63,612 nucleotides of DNA from an uncultured Clostridium sp. (GTDB lineage Bacteria > Bacillota > Clostridia > TANB77 > CAG-508), in NCBI GenBank assembly GCA_902492105.1, contig CABUKD010000005.1, positions 1-63,612 on the forward strand. Direction: 5' to 3'. The position numbers were made by a program, and so were the translations under genes. Positions within the stretch are counted from its first letter, which is position 1. Each line of letters starts with the position of its first letter. Positions 8,032 to 18,636 of this stretch are shown piece after piece. A model generated the notes under the pieces. It was not told the DNA's origin. It searched no databases and was given only the letters and a program-made list of their open reading frames with translations.

Positions 8032-10232
8032 CTATTTTTTTAATCTTAAAGTATTTAATATTACAGTAACACTACTTAATACCATAGCTAAACTTGCAAT
8101 CATAGGGTTGATAGAAATTCCAATAGGTTTTAATATTCCTATAGCAATTGGTATCATTAGACAATTGTAGAAAAATGCCCAAAATAAATTTTGTTTAATA
8201 TTTCTAATTGTTTTTTTGCTAATATCAATTAGTTTTACAATGCTTCCTAAATCATTATTCGTTAATATAACATCGGAAGAATCCATAGCAATATCTGTTC
8301 CACTATTTACACTAACTCCAATATCTGAACTTGCTAGAGCAGGGCTATCATTTATTCCATCTCCGCACATCATTATAAATTTACCTTCTTTTTTCAATTC
8401 TTTTATTGTATTGGCTTTTTCTGAAGGCAATACATTAGAAATTACTTTTGTAATTCCTAGTTCATTTGCAATTTTCTGTGCTGTTTCGTTGTTATCACCG
8501 AGTTAGCATAATAGTGTCTATTTTTTGTTTTTCCAGATTATGAATTACTTCTTTGGCTTCTTCTCTTACAATATCATTTACTCCAATAAGGGCAATGATT
8601 TCTTTGTTTCTTACAGCATATATAATGCTATTTCCTTTTTCAGCTAATTTCTTTTCATCCTCTAAATATTTATTTGGAATATCATATTTATCCAGCATTT
8701 TAGAATTTCCAAGTAATATTTCTTCATTATCTATTTTACCGCTAACTCCCAAACCTGCTACATTTTCAAAGTCATGAACATCTAAAACTCCTATTTTATT
8801 TTCTTCCAAATAATCTGTAAAGGCTTTTCCAATTGGATGTGTTGACCTACTTTCTATACTTCCCACTAATTGCAATAATTTTTTTTCTTCTAGAGAAGAA
8901 TAGTTAATTACTTTTGCTATTTTTAATTTCCCATAAGTCAAGGTACCTGTTTTATCAAAAATAACTGTATTTACTTTTGAGGCATTTTCTAATATTTCGC
9001 TTTTCTTTACTAAAATTCCATTGCTTGCACATAATCCTTCACTTACAACAATGGCTAAAGGTGTTGCTAAACCTAAACTACAAGGACAAGCTACTACTAA
9101 TATCGTAACAAAAGTAGAAATAGCAGACTCAAAACTCTGTCCTATTACAAGATAAGCTACAAAAGTAATTATTGCAATAATGATAACAATGGGAACAAAA
9201 TAACTAGCCACTTTATCAGCAATCTTAGCAATTGGTGCTTTTGTGTTGCTTGCTTCTACCACTAATCTTACAATTTCAGATACGGTAGATTCTTTTCCTA
9301 TTTTTTCAGCTTTATATTCAATATATCCATCATAATTCATACTTCCGGCAATTACTTTATTACCAATTTCTTTGGCAACAGGTTTGCTTTCTCCTGTAAT
9401 AAAAGATTCATCTAAATGTGCTTTCCCAAATATTATTTCTCCATCTACTGCTACTTTTTCTCCTGCTTTAGAAATTACAATATCTCCTTTATGAATTTCA
9501 TCAAGTGTTACTATTTTTTCTTTTCCGTCTACTTTTAAAGTTGCTGTATTTGGCGTAATTTTAACTAATTTTTGGATTGCTTCTTTGGTTTTGTCTTTGC
9601 TAATTCCATCTATATATCTGCCTAATTTTATAAAATAAATAACAATTGCAGCTGATTCAAAATATAAATTCATAACTAACTCATGGTGTCCCATAAATAC
9701 CATGTACATATTATAGAAACTATATAATAAGCTTGCTATAACACCTATTCCTACTAATGTATCCATATTAGGAGTTTTATGAATTAAATTTTTATATCCA
9801 TTTTTTAAGATATCAAATCCATAAACAACAAAGCAAATGGTTAATAAAAGTAGAGCAATCATGTAGTTTGTAGGATTCGTATGAGGGTCTAAAAATGGAA
9901 TTGTTGGCAAATTTATCATGTGTCCCATTGAAATGTACATTAGTAATATCGCTAATATGGTAAAAATAATAAATTTTACTTTCTCTTTTTTAGTTTGTTT
10001 ATCAAACTTTATTTCTTTAAATTCTCCTAAGCTTTTAAATCCTGCTTCTTTTACAAACTCTTCTATTTTAGCTTGATTTAAAATCTTTTCATCATATTCT
10101 ACAGTAGCATTTGCCATAACTAAATTTACTACAGCATTTGAAATTCCGTTTTTGTTTATTTAAATATTTTTCTAAGCCATTAGAACAAGCACTACAGGTC
10201 ATTCCATCAATCGATAAAGTTATTTTTTTCAT
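8032..10232 (-). pseudogene. copA: Copper-exporting P1B-type ATPase CopA, interrupted by two one-base shifts
   Basis: Minus strand, start at 10232. The protein has an N-terminal metal-binding domain (GMTCSACSNG), a membrane region with CPC (VACPCSLGLATP), the phosphorylation motif DKTGTLT, the SxHP motif (STHPIG), and the hinge GDGINDSPALA. The CPC and HP motifs place it with Cu+ exporters. An extra base at 10148 breaks the frame after residue 29. Another at 8500 breaks it inside the conserved MLTGDNNET stretch. Removing one C at each point restores a complete, about 733-residue protein. Either the gene is recently broken or these are sequence errors; the common CGG context favours the second reading. 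Confidence 0.88.
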
Positions 10233-10235
10233 AAT

Positions 10236-10448
10236 TTAATCTTCCTTTACAACTTCAAAACCAATGTCTTCAATTTTTTCTTTCATTTTATCTTCTGATA
10301 CATCATTATTTGCAGTAACAGTTACGATTCCACTAGTATGGTCAGCAACTACCTTTTCAATTCCTTCCATGTTTTCTAAGGCATTTTTAATTCTGTTTTC
10401 GCATCCATTACATACCATTCCTTTTACTTTTAAAATTGTTTCTTTCAT
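10236..10448 (-). CDS. copZ: Heavy-metal-associated (HMA) copper chaperone, CopZ-like
   Basis: 70 residues, one HMA domain with the Cu-binding motif GMVCNGC near residue 10. It would carry Cu+ in the cytoplasm to the adjacent CopA, whose start lies 3 bp downstream. It is the middle gene of csoR-copZ-copA, preceded by AAAGGAAGGAATTTTT. Confidence 0.92.
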   Translation of the reverse strand: MKETILKVKGMVCNGCENRIKNALENMEGIEKVVADHTSGIVTVTANNDVSEDKMKEKIEDIGFEVVKED

Positions 10449-10488
10449 AAAAATTCCTTCCTTTCTTTTTTACATAATATTAATTTTT

Positions 10489-10788
10489 TTACTTATTAAA
10501 TCTTTTGAATAAATTTATTAATTCATCAATAGTATCTAATTTTCCATCTTCTAAATCTCTTGTTACACAACTATACAAGTGTTCTTCTAATACATGATTA
10601 GATAAACTTTTTACAGAGTTTTCAATAGCAGATAGTTGAATAAGAACATCATTACAATAAGCATCTTCTTGAATCATTTTTTTAATACCTTTTAGCTGAC
10701 CTTCTATTCTGCCTATTCTATTATTAATAATTCTCTTTTCTTCTTCTCCTCTGTGAGTTTTTTTGTTACAACATTTGTCCTTTTCCAA
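10489..10788 (-). CDS. csoR: CsoR-family copper-sensing repressor
   Basis: 99 residues, all-helical DUF156/CsoR fold. The copper ligands are visible as Cys in DAYCNDVL and the His-x3-Cys pair in EHLYSCV. The family arginine helix NRIGRIEGQLKGIKKM is intact. Start is TTG at 10788 with AAGGTGATG upstream; no ATG fits. Cu+ binding is expected to release it from the operator in its own promoter, turning on copZ-copA. Confidence 0.92.
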   Translation of the reverse strand: MEKDKCCNKKTHRGEEEKRIINNRIGRIEGQLKGIKKMIQEDAYCNDVLIQLSAIENSVKSLSNHVLEEHLYSCVTRDLEDGKLDTIDELINLFKRFNK

Positions 10789-10805
10789 TTTTCATCACCT
10801 TCTAT

Positions 10806-10834
10806 ATTATATACCTAATGGGGTATTTTGTAAA
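10806..10834 (-). promoter_or_regulatory. Copper operon promoter with CsoR operator in the spacer
   Basis: Minus-strand TTTACA (10829-10834), a 17-bp spacer and TATAAT (10806-10811). The spacer and -10 edge hold the inverted repeat ATACCCCATTAGGTAT (10811-10826), a CsoR-like GC-tract operator. A second half-like GGGGGTAT lies at 10838-10845. Confidence 0.8.
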
Positions 10835-11005
10835 TAAGGGGGTATATCCATGTAAAGCTTTATTTTTATACATTTATACATAAGTGAATAAATTAAAAGA
10901 ATAACTGGTTAAATTTACTATTAATATAGGGCATAAACTTAACTTGATTTGCTGTTTTGTCATATGTTGACATAAATATAGTAAATCTACAAAGGAGGAT
11001 TTTTT

Positions 11006-13516
11006 ATGATAAGAAAAGGCAAGCTCATTTTATCCCTATTAGGAATAGTAGTATTATTCTTTTTGATACAAGCCATCTTTGGACTTAACGCATCTGCAAG
11101 TACTGAAAGTCCCATAAATGAAACTACCTTTCCAGATAACAATTTTGTAAATGCATTAAAAGAAATTTATCCTACCTATACAAAAGATAATTTATTAACA
11201 CCAGAAGAAGTTAGCAAAATAACATCTCTTAATTTATCTATGCAAGGAATTCGTAACTTAAAGGGCATAGAATATTTTACTAATTTAACATTTTTAAATC
11301 TAGAATTTAATAATTTGGTAGAACTAGATTTAAGAGAAAATGTGAAGTTAACTACTTTGGAAATTTCCAATAATCCTTATTTAACTTCATTGCAGTTACC
11401 AAAAGATATTGTTAATGTCTACATGAATTTTAATACAAAATTAGCAAATTTTGAAATTTCTAATTATGCCAATTTAAAAATAATATATGCAGAAGATGTA
11501 CCTCTTAATTCTGTAGATATTAGCAATTTAACACAGCTTGTTGCCCTAAATTTAGCCAATACTGGACTAAAGCAAATAAATACGAATTATAATTTGCAAT
11601 TAGAATATTTAAATGTATCTTCTAATCAGCTAACAGAATTGGATGTTAGCCAAAATACAAATTTGCTAACATTAAGAGTGGAGGATAATCAATTATCGAA
11701 ATTATCTTTACCAAACAGTATTAGAAATGATGTAACAGTGGAATACTATGCACAACAAGTAAAAGAAGGTTATGCAATTAATTGGTATGAGGGAGAAAAC
11801 TTAATAAAACAGAATGAAAAAATTTCTATGAAAGGGCAAGTTTTAGTATCTAAAGTAACAGCAAAACCATATCAAATTATTTATCATGCAAATGGTGGAA
11901 AAGGAAATATGCCTTCCAAAGAAGTCACATTTGGAAATTCTGTAATACTAGCACAAAATGATTTTACACGAACTGGTTACCTATTTGCAGGTTGGTCATT
12001 CGTGCAAAATGCAAATCAAGCAACTTATCAAGATCAACAAGAAATTTTTATTACTACATATCCATCAAAAGGAAAAGTTACTTTATATGCAGTATGGAAA
12101 CCAATTCAATATACAATAGAATTTGTAGCTCAAAATGGGGAAGGGACAATGGAAAAAATGAATTCTTTGGCCTATGGAAAAAGCTATCAACTACTAGCAA
12201 ACCAGTTTACAAGAGAAGGATATACTTTTAAAGGTTGGACTACTAAGCAAGGAAGCCAAGTAGTACAATATGTTAACAAAGCTTCTATTTCTAACCTAAC
12301 AGCAGAAGATGGAAAAACTGTGAAATTATATGCTATCTGGGAACAAAAAAGTTATTCTGTTTCTTTTCAAGTAGATGGAAGTACACAAAAAAGTACAGTA
12401 AAACATGGGGAAAATGTGAAAAAGCCATCTAATCCAACTAAAACAGGTTATACTTTTTTAGGATGGTATGATAGTAAAACAAATCAACCATATAACTTTA
12501 GTCAAAAAATAACACAACCTGTTCAACTAATTGCTAAATGGAAAGTAAATACTTATACAATAGTTTTTAACGGAAACCAAGCAAAACAAAATATGAATTC
12601 GATTACTTTAAACTATAACCAATCTTACACTTTGCCAGAAAATAATTTTAAAAGAGATGGGTATCGATTTAAAGGTTGGGCTTTATCTAACAATGGAAAT
12701 GTAAAATATATTAATAAAGCTACAATTAAAAACTTAACTTACAAAAATGGAGAAACTATTATTTTATATGCTCAATGGGAAAAAATAAAAAAGAATTTTT
12801 CTATTCGTACTTCTAATGTAAATACAATATACAATGGAAAATCACATACTATTAGCTTAAGTAATGTTCCAACGGGAAGTACTGTTTACTATCGCACTAG
12901 CAAAAATGGAAGTTGGGGTAAAACAAAGCCAACAAGAACAAGTGTAGGTTCTACAACTGTATATTACAAAGTAACTCATGCAGACTATGTAACGATAGAA
13001 GGAAGTGCTAAAGTTACAGTCACTTCTAAAAATATAAAAAATTTAAGTATTAGCGGAATTAGTAATAAAACTTATACAGGAAAACAAATTAAACCTTCTG
13101 TAACAGTAAAAGATGGAAAAAACGTTTTAAAAAATGGAACTCACTATAGTATTAGTTATGGAAGTAATAAAAATACAGGAAAAGGTTATGTGAAAATAAG
13201 TGGAAGAGGTAATTACACAGGAACTATTACAAAATATTTTACCATTATTCCAAAGGCACCAAGTGTAAGCATTAAAGCGGGAACAGGAAGTATTTCTGTA
13301 ACAGCAAAATCAACAGGCGCTAGTGGATATGAAATTTTTTATTCTACCTCTCGTAATGGAAAATATAAAACCATTAGAACTACTAGTTCCAAGAGAACAA
13401 TTTCTAAATTAACTAGAAAGAGAAATTATTATATTAAAGTAAGAGCATATAAAGTAGTAGATGGAAAAAGAGTATATAGTAGTTTTAGCAGTATTAAAGT
13501 AATTAAGGTAAAATAA
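11006..13516 (+). CDS. Secreted LRR / InlB B-repeat surface protein
   Basis: 836 residues with an N-terminal signal peptide (hydrophobic residues 8-27, then NASAS). Leucine-rich repeats follow at about 60-240. Then come four Listeria-Bacteroides (InlB B-type) repeats at about 287-592, each with a YxxxF.ANGG..GxM start and a GYTFxGW centre. Two Ig/MBG-like domains span about 597-755, and a fibronectin-III-like domain ends the protein (about 756-836). There is no LPXTG motif or C-terminal membrane anchor, so attachment may be noncovalent. Such proteins usually act in adhesion or cell-surface contact. RBS is AAAGGAGGATTTTTT. Confidence 0.88.
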   Translation: MIRKGKLILSLLGIVVLFFLIQAIFGLNASASTESPINETTFPDNNFVNALKEIYPTYTKDNLLTPEEVSKITSLNLSMQGIRNLKGIEYFTNLTFLNLEFNNLVELDLRENVKLTTLEISNNPYLTSLQLPKDIVNVYMNFNTKLANFEISNYANLKIIYAEDVPLNSVDISNLTQLVALNLANTGLKQINTNYNLQLEYLNVSSNQLTELDVSQNTNLLTLRVEDNQLSKLSLPNSIRNDVTVEYYAQQVKEGYAINWYEGENLIKQNEKISMKGQVLVSKVTAKPYQIIYHANGGKGNMPSKEVTFGNSVILAQNDFTRTGYLFAGWSFVQNANQATYQDQQEIFITTYPSKGKVTLYAVWKPIQYTIEFVAQNGEGTMEKMNSLAYGKSYQLLANQFTREGYTFKGWTTKQGSQVVQYVNKASISNLTAEDGKTVKLYAIWEQKSYSVSFQVDGSTQKSTVKHGENVKKPSNPTKTGYTFLGWYDSKTNQPYNFSQKITQPVQLIAKWKVNTYTIVFNGNQAKQNMNSITLNYNQSYTLPENNFKRDGYRFKGWALSNNGNVKYINKATIKNLTYKNGETIILYAQWEKIKKNFSIRTSNVNTIYNGKSHTISLSNVPTGSTVYYRTSKNGSWGKTKPTRTSVGSTTVYYKVTHADYVTIEGSAKVTVTSKNIKNLSISGISNKTYTGKQIKPSVTVKDGKNVLKNGTHYSISYGSNKNTGKGYVKISGRGNYTGTITKYFTIIPKAPSVSIKAGTGSISVTAKSTGASGYEIFYSTSRNGKYKTIRTTSSKRTISKLTRKRNYYIKVRAYKVVDGKRVYSSFSSIKVIKVK

Positions 13517-13586
13517 GGAAAAGAGTAATAAAAAGAGCAATTATTTTATGTTTTTGATATTACCAAATTTATTTTTAATAAATAAG

Positions 13587-13785
13587 AAGCTGCCCTAAAA
13601 CTATTTTATAAAAGTATTAGAATTGTCTTTATCGATTTTTAAAACCTTTCCCCTTTTGGACATCTGTAACTCGGCATAAATGCCTCGAACAGCTGTCACA
13701 ATGGTCGCCCACGCAAGGCTTAAAAATCTCAAAAGACAATTCTAATACTTTTAAAAATAATTTTAATCTAATTTTAGGACAGCTT
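13587..13785. repeat. MITE-like palindromic intergenic repeat, family A copy 1
   Basis: About 199 bp with ends AAGCTGCCCTAAAA and TTTTAGGACAGCTT in inverted orientation. A second inner inverted pair, AAAAGTATTAGAATTGTCTTT, is near-perfect. The GC-richer centre contains CCTTTCCCCTTTTGGACA, CTGTAACTCGGCAT and GGTCGCCCACGCAAGG. The same centre recurs at 31331-31543. It has no coding capacity and occupies most of the gap 13517-13821. Confidence 0.85.
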
Positions 13786-13821
13786 TTTACTTGTATTTTT
13801 TACATCACTATATTATGCGGA

Positions 13822-14226
13822 CTATAAATTATATGCAGTCATTGAAAATTGTAATATACAAAAAGCTAGTACTACATTGAATAAAAATATAGATAAAACA
13901 TATATAATTTTGTCCTTCTTTTTTGACAATTTCCTAGAAAAAATGATTCCTAAGATAAAAATGAGTATAGTTATTACAGTATATACTATTGCTCTTAAAT
14001 TATTAGAACTAAAGCTTGCAAAAGTAGGTGTAGCTTCTAATATTGGAGCACTTGGAAACATATTTATAAAAATGGTTCGATCTAAAATATAATAAATTGG
14101 CATGATGCAAATCATTAAATAATATGGTAATATTTTTACTCCTCTTATTTCGTTATTACTACTAACATATCTAATTACAAATATAGCTAGTAAAACTAAA
14201 ATTATTACAGGTAAATATTGTATCAA
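13822..14226 (-). CDS. Four-TM hypothetical membrane protein
   Basis: 134 residues with four hydrophobic helices and a basic KLSKKKDK loop before the last one. I do not recognise the family. A GTG at 14238 is possible, but it sits inside the AAAGGTGG ribosome site. A TTG at 14226 is correctly spaced from that site, so I prefer it. It is separated from the csaA gene by about 90 bp. Confidence 0.65.
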   Translation of the reverse strand: MIQYLPVIILVLLAIFVIRYVSSNNEIRGVKILPYYLMICIMPIYYILDRTIFINMFPSAPILEATPTFASFSSNNLRAIVYTVITILIFILGIIFSRKLSKKKDKIIYVLSIFLFNVVLAFCILQFSMTAYNL

Positions 14227-14319
14227 TTCTTTTCCCACCTTTTATTTTCAAAATAATATAAAAATTATTTTATCCAGTTTTTTATTTCAAAATAAAAATT
14301 AAATTATTTCATTTATAAT

Positions 14320-14664
14320 TTACCCAAGTTTATCTCCGTTTTCTACTGTTTTGTCAGGGGTAATTAGAACAACTCCTTGTTTCGAATAGGTTCCTAAAAC
14401 AAGTACTTCTGATATAAAGTTTGCAATTTGCTTTGGTGGAAAATTAGCTACTGCTAGTACTTGTTTTCCAATTAAATCTTTTGGTTCATAACAATTGGTA
14501 ATTTGGGCAGAAGAATGTTTTACTCCAATTTCTTTCCCAAAATCTAGTGTCAATTGATAAGCAGGTTTTTTTGCTTTCTCAAAAGTTTTTGCTTCTAAAA
14601 TAGTTCCTACACGAATATCTAATTTCATAAAATCAGTAAATTCAGCTAATTTCATTTCTTCCAT
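14320..14664 (-). CDS. csaA: CsaA-type tRNA-binding domain protein
   Basis: 114 residues forming one EMAP-II/tRNA-binding OB fold: FMKLDIRVGTILEA at the start, VGxI and KHSSAQITNCY in the middle, ANFPPKQIANFISEVLVLG, and the terminal ENGDKLG. The family has been described as a secretion-related chaperone and as a tRNA-binding protein. The start is the ATG at 14664, 6 bp after AGGAGGTG. The in-frame GTG at 14673 lies within that site. It follows the 15389 gene by 5 bp, so they are co-transcribed. Confidence 0.92.
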   Translation of the reverse strand: MEEMKLAEFTDFMKLDIRVGTILEAKTFEKAKKPAYQLTLDFGKEIGVKHSSAQITNCYEPKDLIGKQVLAVANFPPKQIANFISEVLVLGTYSKQGVVLITPDKTVENGDKLG

Positions 14665-14669
14665 TTTTT

Positions 14670-15389
14670 TCACCTCCTATAATATTCACCATTTTCGTAT
14701 ACAAATAAATCTCCTTCTTTTGCAGTTTCATACAAATCTTTTGGAAAATCTATTTCTTCAATTCCTTCTGTTTTCCCACCTATGGTACCATCCAGATCAT
14801 ATAACCATATTCTTCCTGAAGACTTTTCGCCTACTTCATAGGTATGTCCGTCAATTCTTACAATATCAAAATATTTTTTTTGTTCTTCTATTTGTTGTTT
14901 AATCATAGAATTAATTTCTTTCCCAACCATTTTTGTAGTTTCAGTATCTAAAACAAAATTATCTCCTTGTTTTCTTAAAACACTCCCTAAACTACTCCCA
15001 ATTGGTAATTGTTCTATTTTTTTGGTAATAATTTCATGACTTTTGCCTGGGCTACAATTTGTTAAAAGATAGGAATTTCTATCGTCTACATTATTATTAT
15101 AAATATAAAACATCTCTCCTTTCTCTTTTGTACTTAAGGCATATTCTTCCAATATTTTTCTTCTATTTAATAACATTTTATCTCTAAATTTTGTCGTAAT
15201 TTTGGAATTGTACAATGTTAAATCATCTGAAAGCAGATTATTCCATTCAAAATCACTTTTAGGAATATTAGAATTATTAGTATTTCCCAAATGATTTTTT
15301 AAATAATTGGATAATTCTTGAATAAAATTTTGCACAAATTTATTCTCCTTCAAATTATGAAATAACTCATTTACTAAATCTAAACTCAA
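14670..15389 (-). CDS. Hypothetical protein with a DUF3006-like C-terminal end
   Basis: 239 residues, soluble, no signal peptide. The C-terminal 35 residues (FPKDLYETAKEGDLFVYENGEYYRR) resemble the small DUF3006 module, and the middle contains a GRIWLYDLDG strand pair. The rest is unrecognised. Its stop codon overlaps the ribosome site of csaA, implying translational coupling. Confidence 0.7.
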   Translation of the reverse strand: MSLDLVNELFHNLKENKFVQNFIQELSNYLKNHLGNTNNSNIPKSDFEWNNLLSDDLTLYNSKITTKFRDKMLLNRRKILEEYALSTKEKGEMFYIYNNNVDDRNSYLLTNCSPGKSHEIITKKIEQLPIGSSLGSVLRKQGDNFVLDTETTKMVGKEINSMIKQQIEEQKKYFDIVRIDGHTYEVGEKSSGRIWLYDLDGTIGGKTEGIEEIDFPKDLYETAKEGDLFVYENGEYYRR

Positions 15390-15559
15390 TATGCAATCAC
15401 TCCTTTATTTTATTACTTATTACATTGTTTGGAAAATCTACTATGGATACATAGTAGTAAGAATAAAACTAAAGTGATTATATATGATTTTACAAAATTT
15501 TACAATAGCTCTTGGCAATTTTATAACTTTTAATGAATTTTATTCTAAAAACTAAGCTT

Positions 15560-16307
15560 TTATATTTCCTCATGGCTTTCTCCTGTGGAATAATCAATTA
15601 CGATTCCTGGTTGCACATTATAGCAATAAACATTAAAACAAACTCCCTGTCCGTTATCTTCTACTGACCATGCTTCCATTTGTACTCCACTTGCTAAAAG
15701 ATTATTTCCTGTAAAAATAGGAGTTACTCGATATAAAACATGATTATTTGAGTTATTTTTAATATATTCGGCTATTTGATTTTCAAAAGGTAACATTCCT
15801 TCTATATTTAAATATTTGGTTCCTGTAATTAAATTTTGTTCATTTGCATTTTCATTTGATAATTGGTAGCCGATTAAATGGCATCTGTTATATAAATATT
15901 CTCCATCATATTTTGCTTGATTCCAACCAGTAGGTTTTACAGAATTAATATCTCCACGTTCATCGTCTTCAGAAGGCATAGTTTCCTTACAAATATTAGC
16001 ATAAGCTACTCTACATCTTCCTAAAGAATCTAATTTTGAGTAATTCTCAAAGCCTTTTGAAGTATCAGTATTAGTAAGATCAAAATTAGGTTTATTATCA
16101 TTAATATAAACGAAAGGAGTGCCTTCATAAGCAGGAATATCAGATAAAGCAAAAGAAAGTACAGTAGCGTTTTGTTCTTCTGCTAAAAAGATATCATTTA
16201 TAGAATCTTGAAAATGAGGGTTAGAATATCCTAGAATCATTAAAGTAATAAGGAAAACAAATCCAACTAATAATTTTCCTAAACTTCTTTTTTGCTTTTT
16301 CTTCATG
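15560..16307 (-). CDS. Membrane-anchored DNA/RNA non-specific endonuclease (EndA/NucA-like)
   Basis: 248 residues. The start at 16307 is chosen for AAAGGAGTTTTGAATTC upstream; the longer in-frame version at 16345 has no such site. One N-terminal transmembrane helix (about residues 12-30) puts the catalytic part outside. YLYNRCHLIGYQLSNENANEQNLITGTKYLN is the beta-beta-alpha-metal core, with the catalytic His in NRCHLIG (usually DRGH) and the metal Asn in EQN. Similar proteins degrade or process DNA at the surface, including during competence. The ComEA gene at 35 kb makes that plausible, not shown. Confidence 0.87.
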
Positions 16308-16553
16308 AATTCAAAACTCCTTTGTGTTTTATTTTTGACCATCAATAAAGTGATTAAATATTATTTTATATCTTAATATTACTATATACTAACAAAATAA
16401 ATTTTTCAAGAAGTGCCATTCTATTTTAAAAAACTATTGTTACAAAGATCCTTATTTTACTATTAATAAAAATACTACTATCATAAGATATAATTTTAAT
16501 GAAAGCAGGAACTAAAAAATAAGCTTTTACATAAATTATAGCAAGGTGATTTT

Positions 16554-17516
16554 ATGCAAGAATATAGATTAGAAGAAGAGGATATGATTCATATTGTTCC
16601 AACAAACCAAAGCTATTCTTATGAAATGCTAAAGCAAAATATCAATGAATTAAAAAGGGCATATCCATTTTTAGAAATGGGAAGAATAGGCTATAGTGTT
16701 TTAGGAAAAGAAATTCCTTACATAAGAATAGGAAAAGGACCAAAGGAAGTATTGTATCATGGCGGAATTCATGCAAATGAATGGATTACTTCTGTTCTTT
16801 TAATGAAATTTATTGAAGAATTTTGCAAAGCTTATATTTTTAATGGAACAATTTATTGGGTAAATGCACAATATTTATTTGAAAAGGTATCTTTATATAT
16901 TGTTCCTATGGTAAATCCTGATGGTGTAGATTTAGTAACCGGTCATGTAGATAAAAATAGTAGTGTTTATCAAAATTATTTGTTCATCGGCAGACAATTC
17001 CCTAGTGTACCTTTTCCTGATGGTTGGAAAGCGAATTTTAATGGTGTAGATTTAAATTTACAATTTCCAGCAGAGTGGAATAGGGCAAAAGAAATTAAAT
17101 ATGCACAAGGCTTTACAAAGCCGGCTCCTAGAGACTTTGTGGGAGAGGGACCTTTAACTGAGCCAGAAGCACTAGCTTTATATAATTTTACATTAGAACA
17201 TAATTTTAATTTAACTATTTCTTACCATACCCAAGGAGAAGAAATTTATTGGCAGTTTTTAGATTATAATCCACCAGATAGTAGAAGAATTGGAGAAGTA
17301 TTTGCACGAATTTCTGGCTACCGTTTAGCAGAAGTTCCTTATAATTCAAGTTTTGCAGGATATAAAGATTGGTTTATTCAAAATTATAACAAACCAGGGT
17401 ATACAGTAGAAGCAGGACTTGGAGAAAATCCATTACCAATTTCTCAATTTTCACAAATTTATCAAGATAATGAACCTATTTTAGTATATGGAATGTTAGT
17501 ACAAACGACAGAATAG
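16554..17516 (+). CDS. M14-family zinc carboxypeptidase, gamma-D-glutamyl-diamino-acid peptidase type
   Basis: 320 residues. Zinc ligands His and Glu are in GGIHANEW (HxxE), the third His is in ISYHTQGE, and the catalytic Glu is in YTVEAGLGENP. NPDGVDL and NGVDLNLQFP are substrate-pocket signatures of the group that cuts peptidoglycan stem peptides between gamma-D-Glu and diaminopimelate. There is no LysM domain or signal peptide, so it probably recycles muropeptides in the cytoplasm. RBS is CAAGGTGATTTT. Confidence 0.9.
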   Translation: MQEYRLEEEDMIHIVPTNQSYSYEMLKQNINELKRAYPFLEMGRIGYSVLGKEIPYIRIGKGPKEVLYHGGIHANEWITSVLLMKFIEEFCKAYIFNGTIYWVNAQYLFEKVSLYIVPMVNPDGVDLVTGHVDKNSSVYQNYLFIGRQFPSVPFPDGWKANFNGVDLNLQFPAEWNRAKEIKYAQGFTKPAPRDFVGEGPLTEPEALALYNFTLEHNFNLTISYHTQGEEIYWQFLDYNPPDSRRIGEVFARISGYRLAEVPYNSSFAGYKDWFIQNYNKPGYTVEAGLGENPLPISQFSQIYQDNEPILVYGMLVQTTE

Positions 17517-17550
17517 AAAATAATAATAAAGTAAAAATATTTATAAAAAT

Positions 17551-17598
17551 AAAATAGCATCTTACTTTTTAATAAAAAAGTAAAATGCTATTTTTTAT
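17551..17598. terminator. Bidirectional terminator between converging genes
   Basis: A long stem (AATAGCATCTTACTTTTT with AAAAAGTAAAATGCTATT) ends in T runs on both strands, between 17516 and 17653. Confidence 0.85.
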
Positions 17599-17652
17599 TC
17601 ATCAAACTGCTTAGAAATTTTAATAAATAATAAATAACTTTTTAGAAATTAA

Positions 17653-18507
17653 TTAAAGATAAATTCCTAAAAAAGAAAGTACAAAATCAATTATATAGTA
17701 AATTCCTATAATTAAAGCAAATTTCCAAAAATATGTCTTATTTTCAGATTCGTCTGATAGATCTTTAATTGCAAAATACAAAAGTACAGTAGATAATACA
17801 CTACAGAAGCCTGAAAATGGAGTTGTTAACTTAGAAACACTAGAGCTAATTAAAGTTAATAAACTAGCAATACTAGCAATAACTACTGGAATTTTAGAAA
17901 TTACAATAGCACTTGCAATAGTTAAAAAAGATTTATTTTTCTGTTTCTTAAATCCATATACTAAACCAGAAAGAACTACTACTGTAATGATAGGTGCAAT
18001 AAGATCTTTTACAATGCCAAACATGTTAGAGAATAAATTGTCAAAGAAATATTCAAAACTTCCAAATGCTCCAAATAAATATCTTTTAGCCATACTTACC
18101 ATACCTAAAAGGAAGATGGCAACTAACCAAATTACTAATACAATAATAGCAATTTTTAAAAAGCTATTTTTGGAGTCAGTTGCAACATTTTTTAAAGTAC
18201 CAAGTGGATTTTTAAAAAATGCTGTAAAAAAGCCTTTTGCCGCTTGTGAATCTTTTTTTAAATCTGTATTTTTAAAAGTATTTTTTACTTCATTTACTGT
18301 CTCTTTGGATTCCCTTTTTAAATCTTCGCTGCTAACATTAAAACCATTAGTATTATTGTTGTTAGCATTATCAGAAGTGGTAGAATTTTGAGCATTTTGA
18401 GTGTTCTCTGTACTTTGTGTATTTTCTGTATTAAGAGTAGTTCCTTGTTGAGAGTTATTCACATTTTCAGTTTCTGAATTTTGTACATCATTTTGATTTT
18501 CTTCCAT
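17653..18507 (-). CDS. Yip1-like multi-TM membrane protein with low-complexity N-terminus
   Basis: 284 residues from the ATG at 18507 (RBS GAAGGGATGATAAAA). Residues 1-60 are Asn/Gln/Thr-rich low complexity. Then comes a charged linker, KNPLGTLKNVATDSK, and five hydrophobic helices. The arrangement resembles YIP1-family or zinc-ribbon-less membrane proteins common in Clostridia; no function is assigned. It is transcribed alone, convergent with the M14 peptidase gene. Confidence 0.7.
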   Translation of the reverse strand: MEENQNDVQNSETENVNNSQQGTTLNTENTQSTENTQNAQNSTTSDNANNNNTNGFNVSSEDLKRESKETVNEVKNTFKNTDLKKDSQAAKGFFTAFFKNPLGTLKNVATDSKNSFLKIAIIVLVIWLVAIFLLGMVSMAKRYLFGAFGSFEYFFDNLFSNMFGIVKDLIAPIITVVVLSGLVYGFKKQKNKSFLTIASAIVISKIPVVIASIASLLTLISSSVSKLTTPFSGFCSVLSTVLLYFAIKDLSDESENKTYFWKFALIIGIYYIIDFVLSFLGIYL

Positions 18508-18636
18508 TTTTATCATCCCTTCTAAATTAATTTAATACTATTAAACTACAAATTTTAAAAAAAGTAAATAGAAAGTTTCTAAAAATATATGTGAGAATAG
18601 CAAAATTATTACAATTTCTATGTTCAGTTTTATATG

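Noticed and set aside
8216..8777. Plus-strand frames opposite copA
   Set aside because: Shadows of the coding strand without ribosome sites.
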